This document shows positions 8,414 through 15,910 of a stretch of DNA of 64,000 bases, piece by piece; positions within the stretch are counted from its first letter, which is position 1; each line of letters begins with the position of its first letter. Under the pieces are notes generated by a model that saw nothing but the letters and a program-made list of their open reading frames with translations, was not told the DNA's origin and made no database searches. Source of the DNA: Flavivirga spongiicola. Its GTDB lineage: Bacteria > Bacteroidota > Bacteroidia > Flavobacteriales > Flavobacteriaceae. The position numbers were made by a program, and so were the translations under genes. Where the stretch lies: NCBI RefSeq assembly GCF_030540825.1, contig NZ_JAUOEO010000001.1, forward strand, positions 4,167,001-4,231,000. Direction: 5' to 3'.

Positions 8414-9004
8414 TCTATTGTAATTATAAATTACGGTGCTGGGAACATTAAAAGTATTCAATTTGCTTTTAAACGCTTAGGAATTGATGCTGTTTTATCA
8501 AATAATCCAGAAGAAATTTTAGCGGCAGACAAAATTATTTTTCCCGGTGTTGGTGAAGCAAGTACAGCCATGGCTATGTTACGAAACAGCGGATTAGATA
8601 AACTGATTCCAACTTTAAAGCAACCTGTTTTAGGTATCTGCCTTGGTATGCAATTACTCTGCGAATCAACCGAAGAAGGAAATACTAAGGGACTCGGTAT
8701 ATTCAGAACGAAAGTGAAACGTTTCACAAACGATGTAAAGGTCCCACAAATGGGGTGGAATGTTATAAAAGATCTAAAGTCTGATTTGTTTTCTGGGATT
8801 AAAGAAAATGAATATATGTATTTGGTACACAGTTACTATGCCGAACACTGTAATGAAACCATAGCAAAAACAGATTATGGTATTAATTATGCTTCAGCAT
8901 TACAACACAATAATTTTTATGGTGTGCAATTTCACCCAGAAAAGAGTAGCTTAGCAGGAGCTAAAATTTTGCAGAACTTTTTAAAGTTAGAAGTGGAAAA
9001 TTAA
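8354..9004 (+). CDS. hisH: Imidazole glycerol phosphate synthase, glutamine amidotransferase subunit
   Basis: HisH releases ammonia from glutamine for HisF. The class I amidotransferase triad is intact: Cys in GICLGMQLLCESTEEG and His/Glu in FHPEKSS. The usual N-terminus (KIVIINYGAGNIKS) begins only at about residue 22. The first 21 residues, MSKITDQNNSSSPLGKLDGAS, are coded largely by a REP palindrome and have no family counterpart. At the expected ancestral start there is no ATG, GTG or TTG, so ATG 8354 is the best start. The protein is 216 residues versus the usual about 195. Confidence 0.93.
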   Translation: MSKITDQNNSSSPLGKLDGASIVIINYGAGNIKSIQFAFKRLGIDAVLSNNPEEILAADKIIFPGVGEASTAMAMLRNSGLDKLIPTLKQPVLGICLGMQLLCESTEEGNTKGLGIFRTKVKRFTNDVKVPQMGWNVIKDLKSDLFSGIKENEYMYLVHSYYAEHCNETIAKTDYGINYASALQHNNFYGVQFHPEKSSLAGAKILQNFLKLEVEN

Positions 9005-9021
9005 ATATTAAAAGTTGTAGT

Positions 9022-9375
9022 ATGAAAAATGAATTATTGAATAGAACAAAAAAATTTGCACTAGATTGCTGGCATTTTTGTTTTAAAATACCTAAATCTA
9101 GGGAATATAATGCATTTGTCAATCAACTAATACGAAGTTCGAGCTCTGTTGGAGCTAATTATAGGGCTTCACAAAGAGCTAAATCTACAGCAGATTTTAT
9201 AAACAAATTAAAAATAGTTGAGGAAGAAGCCGATGAAAGTGTTTATTGGTTAGAAATATTTGAAGAAATACTTTCAGGTCAATCAGAAGAAAAAATAAAA
9301 TTGAAACAAGAAGGAAAAGAATTGTTAGCTATTACAGTTGCGTCAATTAATACAGCAAAGCGCAATAGGAAATAA
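9022..9375 (+). CDS. Four-helix-bundle protein (23S rRNA intervening-sequence / S23 family)
   Basis: This 117-residue all-helical protein has the family core FVNQLIRSSSSVGANYRASQ and the later EEADESVYWLEIFEE block. The family (TIGR02436 type) was first known from intervening sequences in 23S rRNA genes; free-standing copies behave as scattered accessory genes, with no established biochemical role. Here it lies between hisH and hisA, 17 bases after hisH. The sequence just downstream (9376-9404) closely resembles the stretch before hisF (10188-10216), both of the type TTTAATATTTAACTTTTAA, hinting at repeat-associated insertion. Confidence 0.88.
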   Translation: MKNELLNRTKKFALDCWHFCFKIPKSREYNAFVNQLIRSSSSVGANYRASQRAKSTADFINKLKIVEEEADESVYWLEIFEEILSGQSEEKIKLKQEGKELLAITVASINTAKRNRK

Positions 9376-9404
9376 CTTTTAACCTTTAATATTTAACTTT
9401 TAAG

Positions 9405-10139
9405 ATGAGAATAATACCAGCCATAGATATAATAGACGGAAAATGTGTCCGATTAACAAAAGGAGATTATGACACTAAAAAAGTATATAATGAAAACCCA
9501 TTAGAGATTGCTAAGATGTTTGAGGGATCTGGCATTGAATACTTACATTTAGTTGATTTAGATGGTGCAAAAGCCAAACATATTGTAAATTATAAAGTCC
9601 TAGAGCAAATAGCGTCTAAAACAAGCCTTAAAATAGATTTTGGCGGCGGATTAAAAACAAATGAAGATTTACACATTGCTTTTAATTCTGGTGCTAAACA
9701 GATTACAGGAGGAAGTATTGCAGTTAATGATCCTGAAACTTTTGAAAGCTGGATCAATAAATATGGTTCTGAAAAAATTATTTTAGGAGCAGATAGTGAC
9801 CATGGAAAAGTAGCTATTGGTGGTTGGATGGAACAAAGCAAAGAAGATGTTATTCCGTTTATTAAAGCTTATCAGAAGAAAAGAATTAAGTATGTTATTT
9901 GTACAGATATTTCAAAAGATGGTATGCTTGAAGGCCCATCCGTAGAATTGTATAAGCAAATCATTTCAGAATGTTCAAATAGTAGTAGCGATCAATCAAT
10001 TAAGTTAATAGCTTCTGGCGGTATTTCATCCATTGAAGAGTTACCGATTTTAAAAGAAATTGGTTGTGAAGGTGTTATTATTGGTAAAGCCATATATGAA
10101 AACAGAATAAGCCTGTTCGAATTAGAAAAATACATTTGA
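9405..10139 (+). CDS. hisA: Phosphoribosylformimino-5-aminoimidazole carboxamide ribotide isomerase
   Basis: HisA performs the Amadori isomerisation of ProFAR to PRFAR. It is a 244-residue TIM barrel with the N-terminal Asp in [15 protein letters not shown], phosphate loops FGGGLKT and IASGGISS, and the catalytic Asp in [12 protein letters not shown]. It starts 29 bases after the four-helix-bundle gene and is paralogous to hisF. Confidence 0.96.
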   Translation: MRIIPAIDIIDGKCVRLTKGDYDTKKVYNENPLEIAKMFEGSGIEYLHLVDLDGAKAKHIVNYKVLEQIASKTSLKIDFGGGLKTNEDLHIAFNSGAKQITGGSIAVNDPETFESWINKYGSEKIILGADSDHGKVAIGGWMEQSKEDVIPFIKAYQKKRIKYVICTDISKDGMLEGPSVELYKQIISECSNSSSDQSIKLIASGGISSIEELPILKEIGCEGVIIGKAIYENRISLFELEKYI

Positions 10140-10222
10140 AAGTACGATGTGCAATATTAGAGGTTAGAAGTGTTTTTTGTACCGACTTTTAACTTTCAAT
10201 ATTTAACTTTTAATTTTAAAAA

Positions 10223-10978
10223 ATGCTAACAAAAAGAATTATACCCTGTTTAGATATTAAAAATGGGAGAACTGTTAAAGGTGTTAATTTTATTGATTTA
10301 CGTGATGCTGGAGATCCTGTTGAATTAGCAAAACAATATGCAGATATTGGGGCAGACGAATTAGTTTTTCTTGACATTTCGGCAACACTGGAAGGACGGG
10401 CAACCACTTTAGATATGGTATTGCATGTCGCAGAGCAAGTAAATATTCCATTTACAGTCGGAGGTGGGATATCTTCTATTGAAGATGTTGATGCTTTGTT
10501 AAAATGTGGAGCTGATAAAGTATCTATAAATTCATCAGCAGTTAAAAGACCAGAACTGATTAATGAATTATCCGATAAATTTGGAAGCCAATGTATTGTT
10601 GTGGCCATAGATGCAAAAGAAGTTGATGGACAATGGAAAGTGCATTTAGCAGGTGGTAGTATTCCAACGGAAATTGATTTATTTGAATGGGCTAAAGAAG
10701 TTGAAGTGCGTGGTGCAGGAGAAATCCTGTTTACATCCATGAATCATGATGGTACCAAAAATGGGTTTGCAAATAAAGCTTTAGCTAAATTATCTGAAGC
10801 GTTGAACATTCCAATTATTGCCTCTGGTGGTGCTGGAAATGTACAACATTTTATAGACACCTTTAAAGAAGGGAAATCGGATGCAGCCTTGGCAGCTAGT
10901 GTTTTTCACTTTGGTGAAATTCCAATTCCAGACTTAAAAAAAGAGTTAAAAGCTAATAATATAGAAGTACGACTTTAG
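10223..10978 (+). CDS. hisF: Imidazole glycerol phosphate synthase, cyclase subunit
   Basis: HisF closes the imidazole ring with ammonia channelled from HisH, yielding IGP and AICAR. The 251-residue barrel has the catalytic Asp in [18 protein letters not shown], the DISATLEGR segment, and phosphate loops VGGGISS and IASGGAGN. An 83-base gap after hisA carries repeat-like sequence. Confidence 0.96.
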   Translation: MLTKRIIPCLDIKNGRTVKGVNFIDLRDAGDPVELAKQYADIGADELVFLDISATLEGRATTLDMVLHVAEQVNIPFTVGGGISSIEDVDALLKCGADKVSINSSAVKRPELINELSDKFGSQCIVVAIDAKEVDGQWKVHLAGGSIPTEIDLFEWAKEVEVRGAGEILFTSMNHDGTKNGFANKALAKLSEALNIPIIASGGAGNVQHFIDTFKEGKSDAALAASVFHFGEIPIPDLKKELKANNIEVRL

Positions 10979-10998
10979 TCGTTAAATTGAGAATGCCT

Positions 10999-11018
10999 CC
11001 CTGAGCGCAGTCGAAGGG
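10999..11018. repeat. Short dispersed repeat between hisF and hisIE
   Basis: CCCTGAGCGCAGTCGAAGGG lies in the 68-base hisF-hisIE gap. A relative (CCTGAGCGTAGCCGAAGGG) occurs near 34050, and a reverse-complement relative (CTACGCTCAGGACAGGC) near 56620. This is a known type of flavobacterial intergenic palindrome. Confidence 0.65.
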
Positions 11019-11046
11019 TCTTTTCAATATTCAATAATAAAAAATT

Positions 11047-11640
11047 ATGACTATTAAATACGATAACAACGGACTTGTTCCTGCAATCATTCAAGACGCC
11101 ACAACAAAAAATGTATTAATGTTGGGGTATATGAATGATGTCGCTTACCAAAAAACGATTGAAACCAAACAGGTTACTTTTTTTAGTAGGAGTAAACAAC
11201 GCTTATGGACAAAAGGAGAAGAAAGTGGGAACTTTTTAAATTTGGTCGACATAAAAAATGATTGTGATAATGATACACTTTTAATTCAGGTAAACTCTAT
11301 TGGTCCTACATGCCACAGAGGAACAGATACCTGTTGGCAAACTGAGAATAAACCAACATATGGATTTTTATCAACTTTAGAGGCTATTATTACAGAACGC
11401 ATTTCTAATAAAGACACTAACAAATCATACGTTGCTAGTTTATTTGAAAAAGGCATTAATAAAATTGCTCAAAAAGTAGGAGAGGAGGCTGTAGAAACTG
11501 TTATTGAAGCCATGGATAATAACGATGAGCTGTTTTTATATGAGTCGGCAGACTTATTATTTCACTATTTAATGCTATTGCAAGCAAAAGGATTCACGTT
11601 GAAAGATATTGAGGAAGAATTAAAAGGAAGACACAAATAA
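11047..11640 (+). CDS. hisIE: Phosphoribosyl-AMP cyclohydrolase / phosphoribosyl-ATP pyrophosphatase
   Basis: This bifunctional enzyme does steps two and three of histidine synthesis. The N-terminal HisI domain (about 1-105) shows MLGYMNDVAYQKT, SRSKQRLWTKGEESG and the metal-binding cysteines in CDNDTLL and CHRGTDTCW. The C-terminal HisE domain has SYVASLFEKGINKIAQKVGE, EEAVE and ESADLLFHYLMLL. The length of 197 residues is normal. With it the pathway is complete within the operon. Confidence 0.96.
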   Translation: MTIKYDNNGLVPAIIQDATTKNVLMLGYMNDVAYQKTIETKQVTFFSRSKQRLWTKGEESGNFLNLVDIKNDCDNDTLLIQVNSIGPTCHRGTDTCWQTENKPTYGFLSTLEAIITERISNKDTNKSYVASLFEKGINKIAQKVGEEAVETVIEAMDNNDELFLYESADLLFHYLMLLQAKGFTLKDIEEELKGRHK

Positions 11641-11684
11641 TTAAATTTCATTATATTTACTCTATAATTTTAAATTATTACCCC

Positions 11685-12032
11685 ATGAACCTACAAAAAA
11701 CTATCATGTCGTTATTATTTTTTATAATCACGTCATCTGCCGTATTTGCTCAAAAAGATATTGATAGTCAAATAAATGACTTAATCAAGGAAGATAATAT
11801 CATGTTAACAGAAACAGATAAATCTCTAAAACTTTCAGAAGAGCAAGAAGTTAAGATTAAAGAAATTTACAGAGCACTTATTGTTTTCAAAAATGAAACA
11901 TCTAAATCGAAGAAAAAGAAAGGAGTCTATAAAAAAGCATTGACATCTAAACTGATGGAAACTATGCAGGAGAAGAAAGATTTGTTTACTCCAAAACAGT
12001 TGGCCGCTTATGATGCTTATGATGCAAAGTAA
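11685..12032 (+). CDS. Small exported helical protein with LTxxQ-like motifs
   Basis: This 115-residue protein has a signal peptide ending at about FAQ22. The mature part is charged and helical, with KLSEEQEVKIKEIY and FTPKQLAAYDAY. These resemble the paired LTxxQ motifs of Spy/CpxP-like periplasmic proteins. It lies 44 bases after hisIE and before a strong terminator, so it may be the last gene of the his transcript. The function is not known. Confidence 0.65.
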   Translation: MNLQKTIMSLLFFIITSSAVFAQKDIDSQINDLIKEDNIMLTETDKSLKLSEEQEVKIKEIYRALIVFKNETSKSKKKKGVYKKALTSKLMETMQEKKDLFTPKQLAAYDAYDAK

Positions 12033-12050
12033 CTAGCTTACCAATAATTT

Positions 12051-12087
12051 AAAAAAAGGTATTAGAAAATTTCTAATACCTTTTTTT
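12051..12087 (+). terminator. Strong terminator at the end of the his operon region
   Basis: A 17-bp perfect stem pairs 12051-12067 with 12071-12087, with loop AAT. The outer stem is seven A-T pairs, so it provides a T7 tract on the plus strand and can work in both directions. Confidence 0.92.
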
Positions 12088-12186
12088 ATTGACTTAGACC
12101 TTGTGAAGCTTAACGAGAGGTACTTAAACAAATTCAAACTTCAATAGGTCTCGACAGATGGTAATGATTGAACTCGAATAACTGAG

Positions 12187-12330
12187 GAATTAAGTTTTGA
12201 TCCTGGAAATACAGCTTATCAAGAATATGTTTTAGATGAATTACAGACAATAAGACATATTAGGTTAGTTATGACAGAAGGATTACAAAGTTTATCTTTC
12301 TTATCTGAATTTGTTGTATTTACTTTTTAA
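12187..12330 (+). pseudogene. Decayed gene fragment with its terminator
   Basis: An open stretch of 47 codons (ELSFDPGNTAYQEYVLDELQ and onward) ends in TAA at 12328-12330. It has no start codon at its head and the upstream 100 bases are not coding. A good terminator follows 27 bases later. The simplest reading is the 3' end of a gene whose 5' part has been lost. The original family is not recognised. Confidence 0.4.
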
Positions 12331-12356
12331 GTAAACAAACTATATTCAATAAATTG

Positions 12357-12397
12357 CAAATACTATATAACTTATTTGTTGTATAGTATTTGTTTTT
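12357..12397 (+). terminator. Terminator after the decayed fragment
   Basis: CAAATACTATATAAC (12357-12371) pairs with GTTGTATAGTATTTG (12378-12392), allowing one wobble, and TTTTT follows. The rest of the gap to 12580 (about 180 bases) shows nothing I can identify. Confidence 0.8.
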
Positions 12398-12579
12398 ATA
12401 TAAGCATAGTGTGAAGTTCGCGTCTAGTCTGTCTCACTAAAATTATTTTTAATTTTGGTGTCATTAAACTTATATAAATAGAACTAATCAAGCATTTTAA
12501 AATAATAGCTGTATTAATAAAATTTATTTTTAATATTGAACTTTCATTAAAAAATGAATAAGCCCCAAAATAATATTAA

Positions 12580-13158
12580 ATGAAAAAAAATAACAAAAGG
12601 AAAAAGCAGGCAAAAATATTAAGAGTATTTAGGAAAGTTCATAGATGGACTGGAGCTTTGTTATTTGTGTTTTTTATTTTTATTTCTATAACAGGTGTGC
12701 TATTAGGTTGGAAAAAGCATAGTAACGGTATTATTTTACCAAAATCGCATTATGGCACATCAACAGATCTTAAAGAATGGATACCTATAGACAGTCTACA
12801 TATCATAGCTTGTAAAACTTTACAAGATTCTATTTCAACAAATTTATCACTTGAGCTAGATAGAATAGACATGCGAAAAGATAAAGGTATAGTTAAATTT
12901 GTTTTTTCTGATCATTATTGGGGTGTTCAAATTGATGGAGCAACAGGAAATGTATTAAGTGTTAGACGTAGAAACTCAGACATCATTGAGAATATACATG
13001 ATGGTTTAATCTTAGATCGTTATTTTAATACCTCAGGAAAACAAATAAGACTAGTTTATACAAGTATTATGGGACTCGCATTATTAACATTTACCATTAC
13101 AGGATTTTGGCTGTGGTACGGACCTAAGCAAATGAAAAAAAGAAAACAAATGAATTGA
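12580..13158 (+). CDS. PepSY-associated membrane protein
   Basis: This 192-residue protein has two membrane helices (about 20-42 and 160-180) with a PepSY-type periplasmic part between them. VHRWTGALLFVFFIFISITGVLLGW is the characteristic PepSY_TM opening, with conserved His at the membrane edge. Short PepSY_TM proteins of this type often accompany iron uptake or diheme reductase-like functions. Here it stands alone, so its partner is unknown. Confidence 0.82.
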   Translation: MKKNNKRKKQAKILRVFRKVHRWTGALLFVFFIFISITGVLLGWKKHSNGIILPKSHYGTSTDLKEWIPIDSLHIIACKTLQDSISTNLSLELDRIDMRKDKGIVKFVFSDHYWGVQIDGATGNVLSVRRRNSDIIENIHDGLILDRYFNTSGKQIRLVYTSIMGLALLTFTITGFWLWYGPKQMKKRKQMN

Positions 13159-13237
13159 AATATTATTGATTAAATACGAGTCAAAAAAACTATTGAAAAC
13201 ATAATTATTACCTGCCAAGAGTATAACAAGCACAAAA

Positions 13238-13258
13238 AAGAAACTTTAGAAGTTTCTT
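13238..13258 (-). terminator. Terminator for the minus-strand membrane gene
   Basis: AAGAAACTT at 13238-13246 pairs with AAGTTTCTT at 13250-13258. On the minus strand the stem is followed by TTTTT, fitting termination of the gene ending at 13289. Confidence 0.6.
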
Positions 13259-13288
13259 CAATTATTACACTACTTCCTAATAATCATG

Positions 13289-13708
13289 CTATAAAAGCCA
13301 GCCTTTAGCTTGAGATTTTCTTGAAAACCATAGAAAAAGAAAGGCAAATACAAGTATCATAATAGTCATCCACAAATGAGTTACCTGCTTATTAATAAAA
13401 CCATATCCCATTTGGATAATCACTGCAATTAACGAAATAATCCAAAAAATAGTCGCCCATTTTTTTCTTAACAAAAGTCCAATAGCTCCAATAACCCCTG
13501 CAAAAACTGCAATGGCAAATGCAGCTGTTATCCATGAGGGAAGATTTGCTGCCATTTCGAGTTCTTCAGCTGAGAAAGCGCTTCGGTATCTTTCCGTATT
13601 ATATGCTTGTCCTAAGTAACCGTCTACCCCAAGCCCGTTCCAAATAAGAGCTATGCCACTCACTATCCAGAACCAAACAGGTGGTTTATTCATTGATGTT
13701 TCTGTCAT
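13289..13708 (-). CDS. Four-helix membrane protein, conserved, function unknown
   Basis: This 139-residue protein has four predicted membrane helices (around 12-30, 55-78, 83-103 and 108-128). The loop SAFSAEELEMAANLPSW between helices one and two is characteristic of a small family in Bacteroidetes and proteobacteria that is often annotated, without evidence, as a sugar transporter. It is monocistronic. I assign no function. Confidence 0.75.
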   Translation of the reverse strand: MTETSMNKPPVWFWIVSGIALIWNGLGVDGYLGQAYNTERYRSAFSAEELEMAANLPSWITAAFAIAVFAGVIGAIGLLLRKKWATIFWIISLIAVIIQMGYGFINKQVTHLWMTIMILVFAFLFLWFSRKSQAKGWLL

Positions 13709-13730
13709 AATTATTAATATTTAGTTAGTT

Positions 13731-13841
13731 ATACCAATTTGAGTGTAAAATGTCGTATTAAAGGTTTAAAATGCACTCAACTTCTAGGAAAACAGGGATT
13801 GAGTAAATGAGTCGACATGCAACAATTTACACTCAAATTGA
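13731..13841. repeat. 111-bp palindromic element (ATACCAATT type)
   Basis: CAATTTGAGTGTAAA (13735-13749) and TTTACACTCAAATTG (13826-13840) are perfect 15-bp inverse copies, extended inside by TGTCG/CGACA. No coding capacity is present. A second element with the same TTATACCAATT head lies at 23830-23990. They look like small non-autonomous inverted-repeat elements. Confidence 0.65.
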
Positions 13842-13907
13842 CATTAATTAGATATACAAGTTATAAATTTTTTGTCACAATTAATAAAGAGCGTATTTTG
13901 CCTCACC

Positions 13908-13933
13908 CAGAATTGCAAAAAAAAGCAATTCTG
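13908..13933. repeat. REP-like hairpin upstream of the TruA-like gene
   Basis: CAGAATTGC and GCAATTCTG flank eight A residues. The following CCTCTCCAAAGGAGTGGGT is also of dispersed-repeat type. The hairpin ends 68 bases before the gene start. Confidence 0.6.
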
Positions 13934-14001
13934 ACCTCTCCAAAGGAGTGGGTAGATAGGAAACCTCGATCCTTGGGTCGGTGAATTTTTTAAATGAAAA
14001 A

Positions 14002-14778
14002 ATGAAAAAATATTTTTATGTTTTTACTATTCAATATTTAGGGTATCGTTTTCATGGTTGGCAAAAACAACCTAATGTAAAAACACTTCATTTAATGGTA
14101 GATAGAACTTTAAATTTTATTCTTGAAGGCAAACGATTTAAAAGTTTAAGTTCTGGTAGAACCGATGCTATGGTGTCTGCCGAAAATGCTGCTTTTGAAT
14201 TGTTTTTATTCGAACCAATTGAGGATAAGAAAGCATTTTTAGAGCTATTTAATCATAACCTTCCACAAGATATTAGAGCAACAAGTATACGTGAAGTCAA
14301 CGCTGATTTTAACATCATAAATCACTCAAAAATTAAAGAATATTTATATTTATTTACTTGCGGAGAAAAATGCCATCCCTTTTGCGCGCCAATTATGACG
14401 ACTATCCTTGATGACTTAGATATTGATATTATGAAACAAGGTGCTAAGCTTTTTGAAGGCCAACACTATTTTAAAACATATTGCTATAAACCTACAGACA
14501 ATGGCATTTACCATCGAGAGGTACTCTTATGTGAATTAGTAGAAAATACAATCTATTCGGCTAATTACTTTCCTAAAAACACCTATTTATTAAGAGTGAA
14601 GGGCAAAGGGTTTATGCGAAACCAAATAAGATTGATGATGGGAACACTAATTGATTTAGGAAAAGGCAAACTATCCTTAGAAGACATAAAAACTAGTTTA
14701 TTACCCAATAGCAGCATAAAAATGGAATACATCGCTCCCGCATCAGGACTCATTCTTAACAATATTGAGTTTGAATAG
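14002..14778 (+). CDS. TruA-family tRNA pseudouridine synthase
   Basis: This 258-residue protein has the TruA fold signature: IQYLGYRFHGWQKQP at the start, the catalytic Asp in SSGRTDAMVSA, the FEGQHYFKTYC block and GKGFMRNQIRLMMGTLIDLG near the end. TruA modifies U38-40 of the anticodon arm. Several positions differ from canonical TruA, so it may be a paralogue with another target. I prefer ATG 14002 to the in-frame GTG at 13981, which lies in repeat sequence. Confidence 0.82.
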   Translation: MKKYFYVFTIQYLGYRFHGWQKQPNVKTLHLMVDRTLNFILEGKRFKSLSSGRTDAMVSAENAAFELFLFEPIEDKKAFLELFNHNLPQDIRATSIREVNADFNIINHSKIKEYLYLFTCGEKCHPFCAPIMTTILDDLDIDIMKQGAKLFEGQHYFKTYCYKPTDNGIYHREVLLCELVENTIYSANYFPKNTYLLRVKGKGFMRNQIRLMMGTLIDLGKGKLSLEDIKTSLLPNSSIKMEYIAPASGLILNNIEFE

Positions 14779-14871
14779 TAAAGTGATTTTTGTAATTTAC
14801 CTCACACTATCTAGATTACTAATCTATTTAAAAGAATTTAATACTAATCAATTTCAAAAAATATAATAGAC

Positions 14872-15552
14872 ATGGGGGTACAAGTACCAAAAGAAGCGTT
14901 AGACTTTTTTAAAAAATTAGAAAAAAACAATAACAGAGATTGGTTTAACGAACGGAAAAAAGAATTTAAAACCATGGAGGCTGAAGTTAAACAAGTATAT
15001 AACACAGTTTTCGAAGCACTTAATACTCATGATGAAGTAGACAAGCTAAAAATGTTTAGAATCTATAGAGATGTTCGGTTTTCAAAAAACAAAGCCCCTT
15101 ATAAAACACATTTTGGTGGTTCGTTTCGTAGAACAAAACCAAGATTAAGAGGTGGGTATTATCTTCATATTCAACCTAATGACGAAAGTTTTATTGCAAC
15201 AGGTTTCTGGGAACCAGCACCTGCAGATTTATTGCGGATTAGGAAAGAATTTGAAATGGATGACAGTGAAATTCGTGACATTTTAGCAAATAAAAAGTTT
15301 AACAGCGTTTGGGGAGATCGTTTTGTTGGAGACGAGGTGAAAACAGCCCCAAAAGGCTTTAGCAAAGAGCATAAAGCTATTGATTTGATAAAGAAGAAGC
15401 AATATATTTTTACTAAAAAGTATACAGACAAAGAAGTCTTGGACGCTGATTTTATAAAAAATGTAAATGATTCTTTTAAGGCTATCAGACCTTATTTTAA
15501 TTATATGAGTGATGTACTTACTACAGATTTAAATGGCGTGTCTTTAATTTAA
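14872..15552 (+). CDS. DUF2461 family protein
   Basis: This 226-residue protein is a clear member of DUF2461 (TIGR02453). It opens with ALDFFKKLEKNNNRDWFNERKKEF, and the blocks KMFRIYRDVRFSKNKAPYKTH and GGYYLHIQPNDESFIATGFW are diagnostic. The biochemical function of the family is not established. It is 93 bases downstream of the TruA-like gene. Confidence 0.9.
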   Translation: MGVQVPKEALDFFKKLEKNNNRDWFNERKKEFKTMEAEVKQVYNTVFEALNTHDEVDKLKMFRIYRDVRFSKNKAPYKTHFGGSFRRTKPRLRGGYYLHIQPNDESFIATGFWEPAPADLLRIRKEFEMDDSEIRDILANKKFNSVWGDRFVGDEVKTAPKGFSKEHKAIDLIKKKQYIFTKKYTDKEVLDADFIKNVNDSFKAIRPYFNYMSDVLTTDLNGVSLI

Positions 15553-15602
15553 GCTTCCATTTTTATGGGGGATGATCTTTCTAGATAGAGAGTAATAGTC
15601 TA

Positions 15603-15640
15603 TGTCATTGCGAGACTTTACAAAAGTTGTGGCAATCTGT
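15603..15640. repeat. REP-like element (TGTCATTGCGAG type)
   Basis: TGTCATTGCGAG at 15603-15614 and TGGCAATCTG near 15630-15639 are the two ends of a dispersed palindrome common in flavobacteria. A related copy (GATTACCACGTCGC, CGTAATGAC) lies near 21724-21756. Confidence 0.55.
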
Positions 15641-15712
15641 TTAATCCAAAGAATTCCTCGAGGTCTTGCCTCGGGTAGTTCTTTATCTAAAAAAATATAA
15701 TGTAAAATAATT

Positions 15713-15896
15713 TTATTGTTTAATTCTATAAAAAGAAGCCCAATCAATAATGCCACCTTTTACCTGGTAACTGAAATAATAATTGTGACCGTTAAAATAA
15801 ATTACAGCTTGATAATAACCTAATGAAGAATTATAGGTTGAGTAGTCCATTTAGCATCAACTGACACTAAATTAGAAGGTGCATCCACAGAAATTC
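15713..15896 (-). pseudogene. Frameshifted remnant of the gene downstream of the TonB receptor
   Basis: Read on the minus strand just after the receptor stop, one frame gives ISVDAPSNLVSVDAKWTTQP. A +1/-1 shift then gives YNSSLGYYQAVIYF and GHNYYFSYQVKGGIIDW, ending in TAA at 15713-15715. There is no start codon. This looks like the C-terminal end of a secreted or lipoprotein partner gene, truncated at its 5' end and frameshifted. The family could not be named; DUF4249, the usual neighbour, does not match what I see. Confidence 0.55.
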
Positions 15897-15910
15897 ACAT
15901 TTTACACAAA

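Noticed and set aside
15690..15706. Extra Xer half-site (TAATGTAAAAT)
   Set aside because: Only one arm is present, with no left arm at the right distance; a chance match is expected in AT-rich DNA.
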